5,078 nt of DNA from Verrucomicrobiia bacterium (GTDB lineage: Bacteria; Verrucomicrobiota; Verrucomicrobiia; Limisphaerales; UBA1319). The stretch covers positions 1-5,078 of the forward strand of contig JADGRT010000258.1 of NCBI GenBank assembly GCA_017880715.1. The letters run 5' to 3'. Under the pieces are notes generated by a model. It searched no databases. It worked only from the letters and a program-made list of their open reading frames with translations, and had not been told where the DNA came from. Position numbers and translations under genes: made by a program. This document shows positions 4,991 through 5,078 of the stretch, piece after piece. Each line of letters starts with the position of its first letter. Within the stretch, counting starts at the first letter, position 1.

Positions 4991-5038
4991 CGCAGGCGTC
5001 CCCGCCTGCGGGTTCACCGGGCGTCCCGCCAGGTGGCG
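4991..5038. repeat. Hairpin-forming repeat upstream of hsdS
   Basis: A perfect eight-base stem CGCAGGCG/CGCCTGCG with a four-base loop (4991-5010) is followed by GGCG/CGCC (5020-5030) and CGCCA/TGGCG (5027-5038), which overlap and exclude each other. The element lies about 20 bases upstream of the hsdS ATG, within its leader or in the hsdM-hsdS junction. It resembles a widespread GGCGGGACGCC-type dispersed repeat. Confidence 0.7.
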
Positions 5039-5078
5039 TTCGAGATTCAACCCCCGCCACCCGCGAGGAGCGCCGCGT

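Overview
The window comes from a GC-rich bacterial chromosome with many short interspersed repeats. Every gene I can support is on the minus strand. The gene families present (UPF0158, VF530, a bacterial AP2-like protein) and the repeat style (CACGGAT-type inverted repeats, REP-like hairpins, GACCCTTTCA units) remind me of environmental Verrucomicrobiota or Planctomycetota, such as Pedosphaera relatives. That placement is an impression, not a demonstrated assignment.

Read in the direction of transcription (high to low coordinates), the layout is as follows. A hairpin-rich patch (4972-5078) precedes hsdS (3808-4971), the specificity subunit of a type I restriction-modification system; its hsdM and hsdR partners are not in the window. 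A repeat-filled spacer (3676-3807) follows. Next comes a tightly coupled cluster: a VF530-family gene (3454-3675), a two-module AP2-like gene (3014-3457) and a 39-codon small ORF (2898-3017), with 4-base ATGA overlaps at both junctions. An uncharacterised membrane protein gene (2076-2813) is next, then a 250-base low-GC spacer made of several repeat families. After that come a nitroreductase-family gene (1205-1798), a spacer with a REP-like double hairpin, and a UPF0158-family gene (617-1111). Last is a remnant of an hsdS 3' end (379-606). The final 378 bases hold only repeats and unassigned sequence.

The most notable structure is a partial duplication. The remnant hsdS tail and its downstream flank (305-553) align with the 3' end of the intact hsdS and its flank (3734-3904). 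The alignment is gapless at a constant offset of 3429 over 305-431, and 54 bases of it are identical. The remnant then carries a net 78-base, frame-preserving insertion made of other repeats, including a tandem 24-mer. A third copy of the coiled-coil/24-mer module lies in the small ORF after the AP2-like gene. So an HsdS coiled-coil segment has been copied to three places in about 3.5 kb and mixed with dispersed repeats.

Functionally, hsdS, VF530 and AP2-like all encode known or suspected DNA-binding proteins, so this end of the window may be a defence or DNA-transaction island. The nitroreductase, UPF0158 and membrane protein genes look like ordinary accessory or housekeeping neighbours. I found no tRNA, rRNA, CRISPR array, transposase gene or confident terminator.
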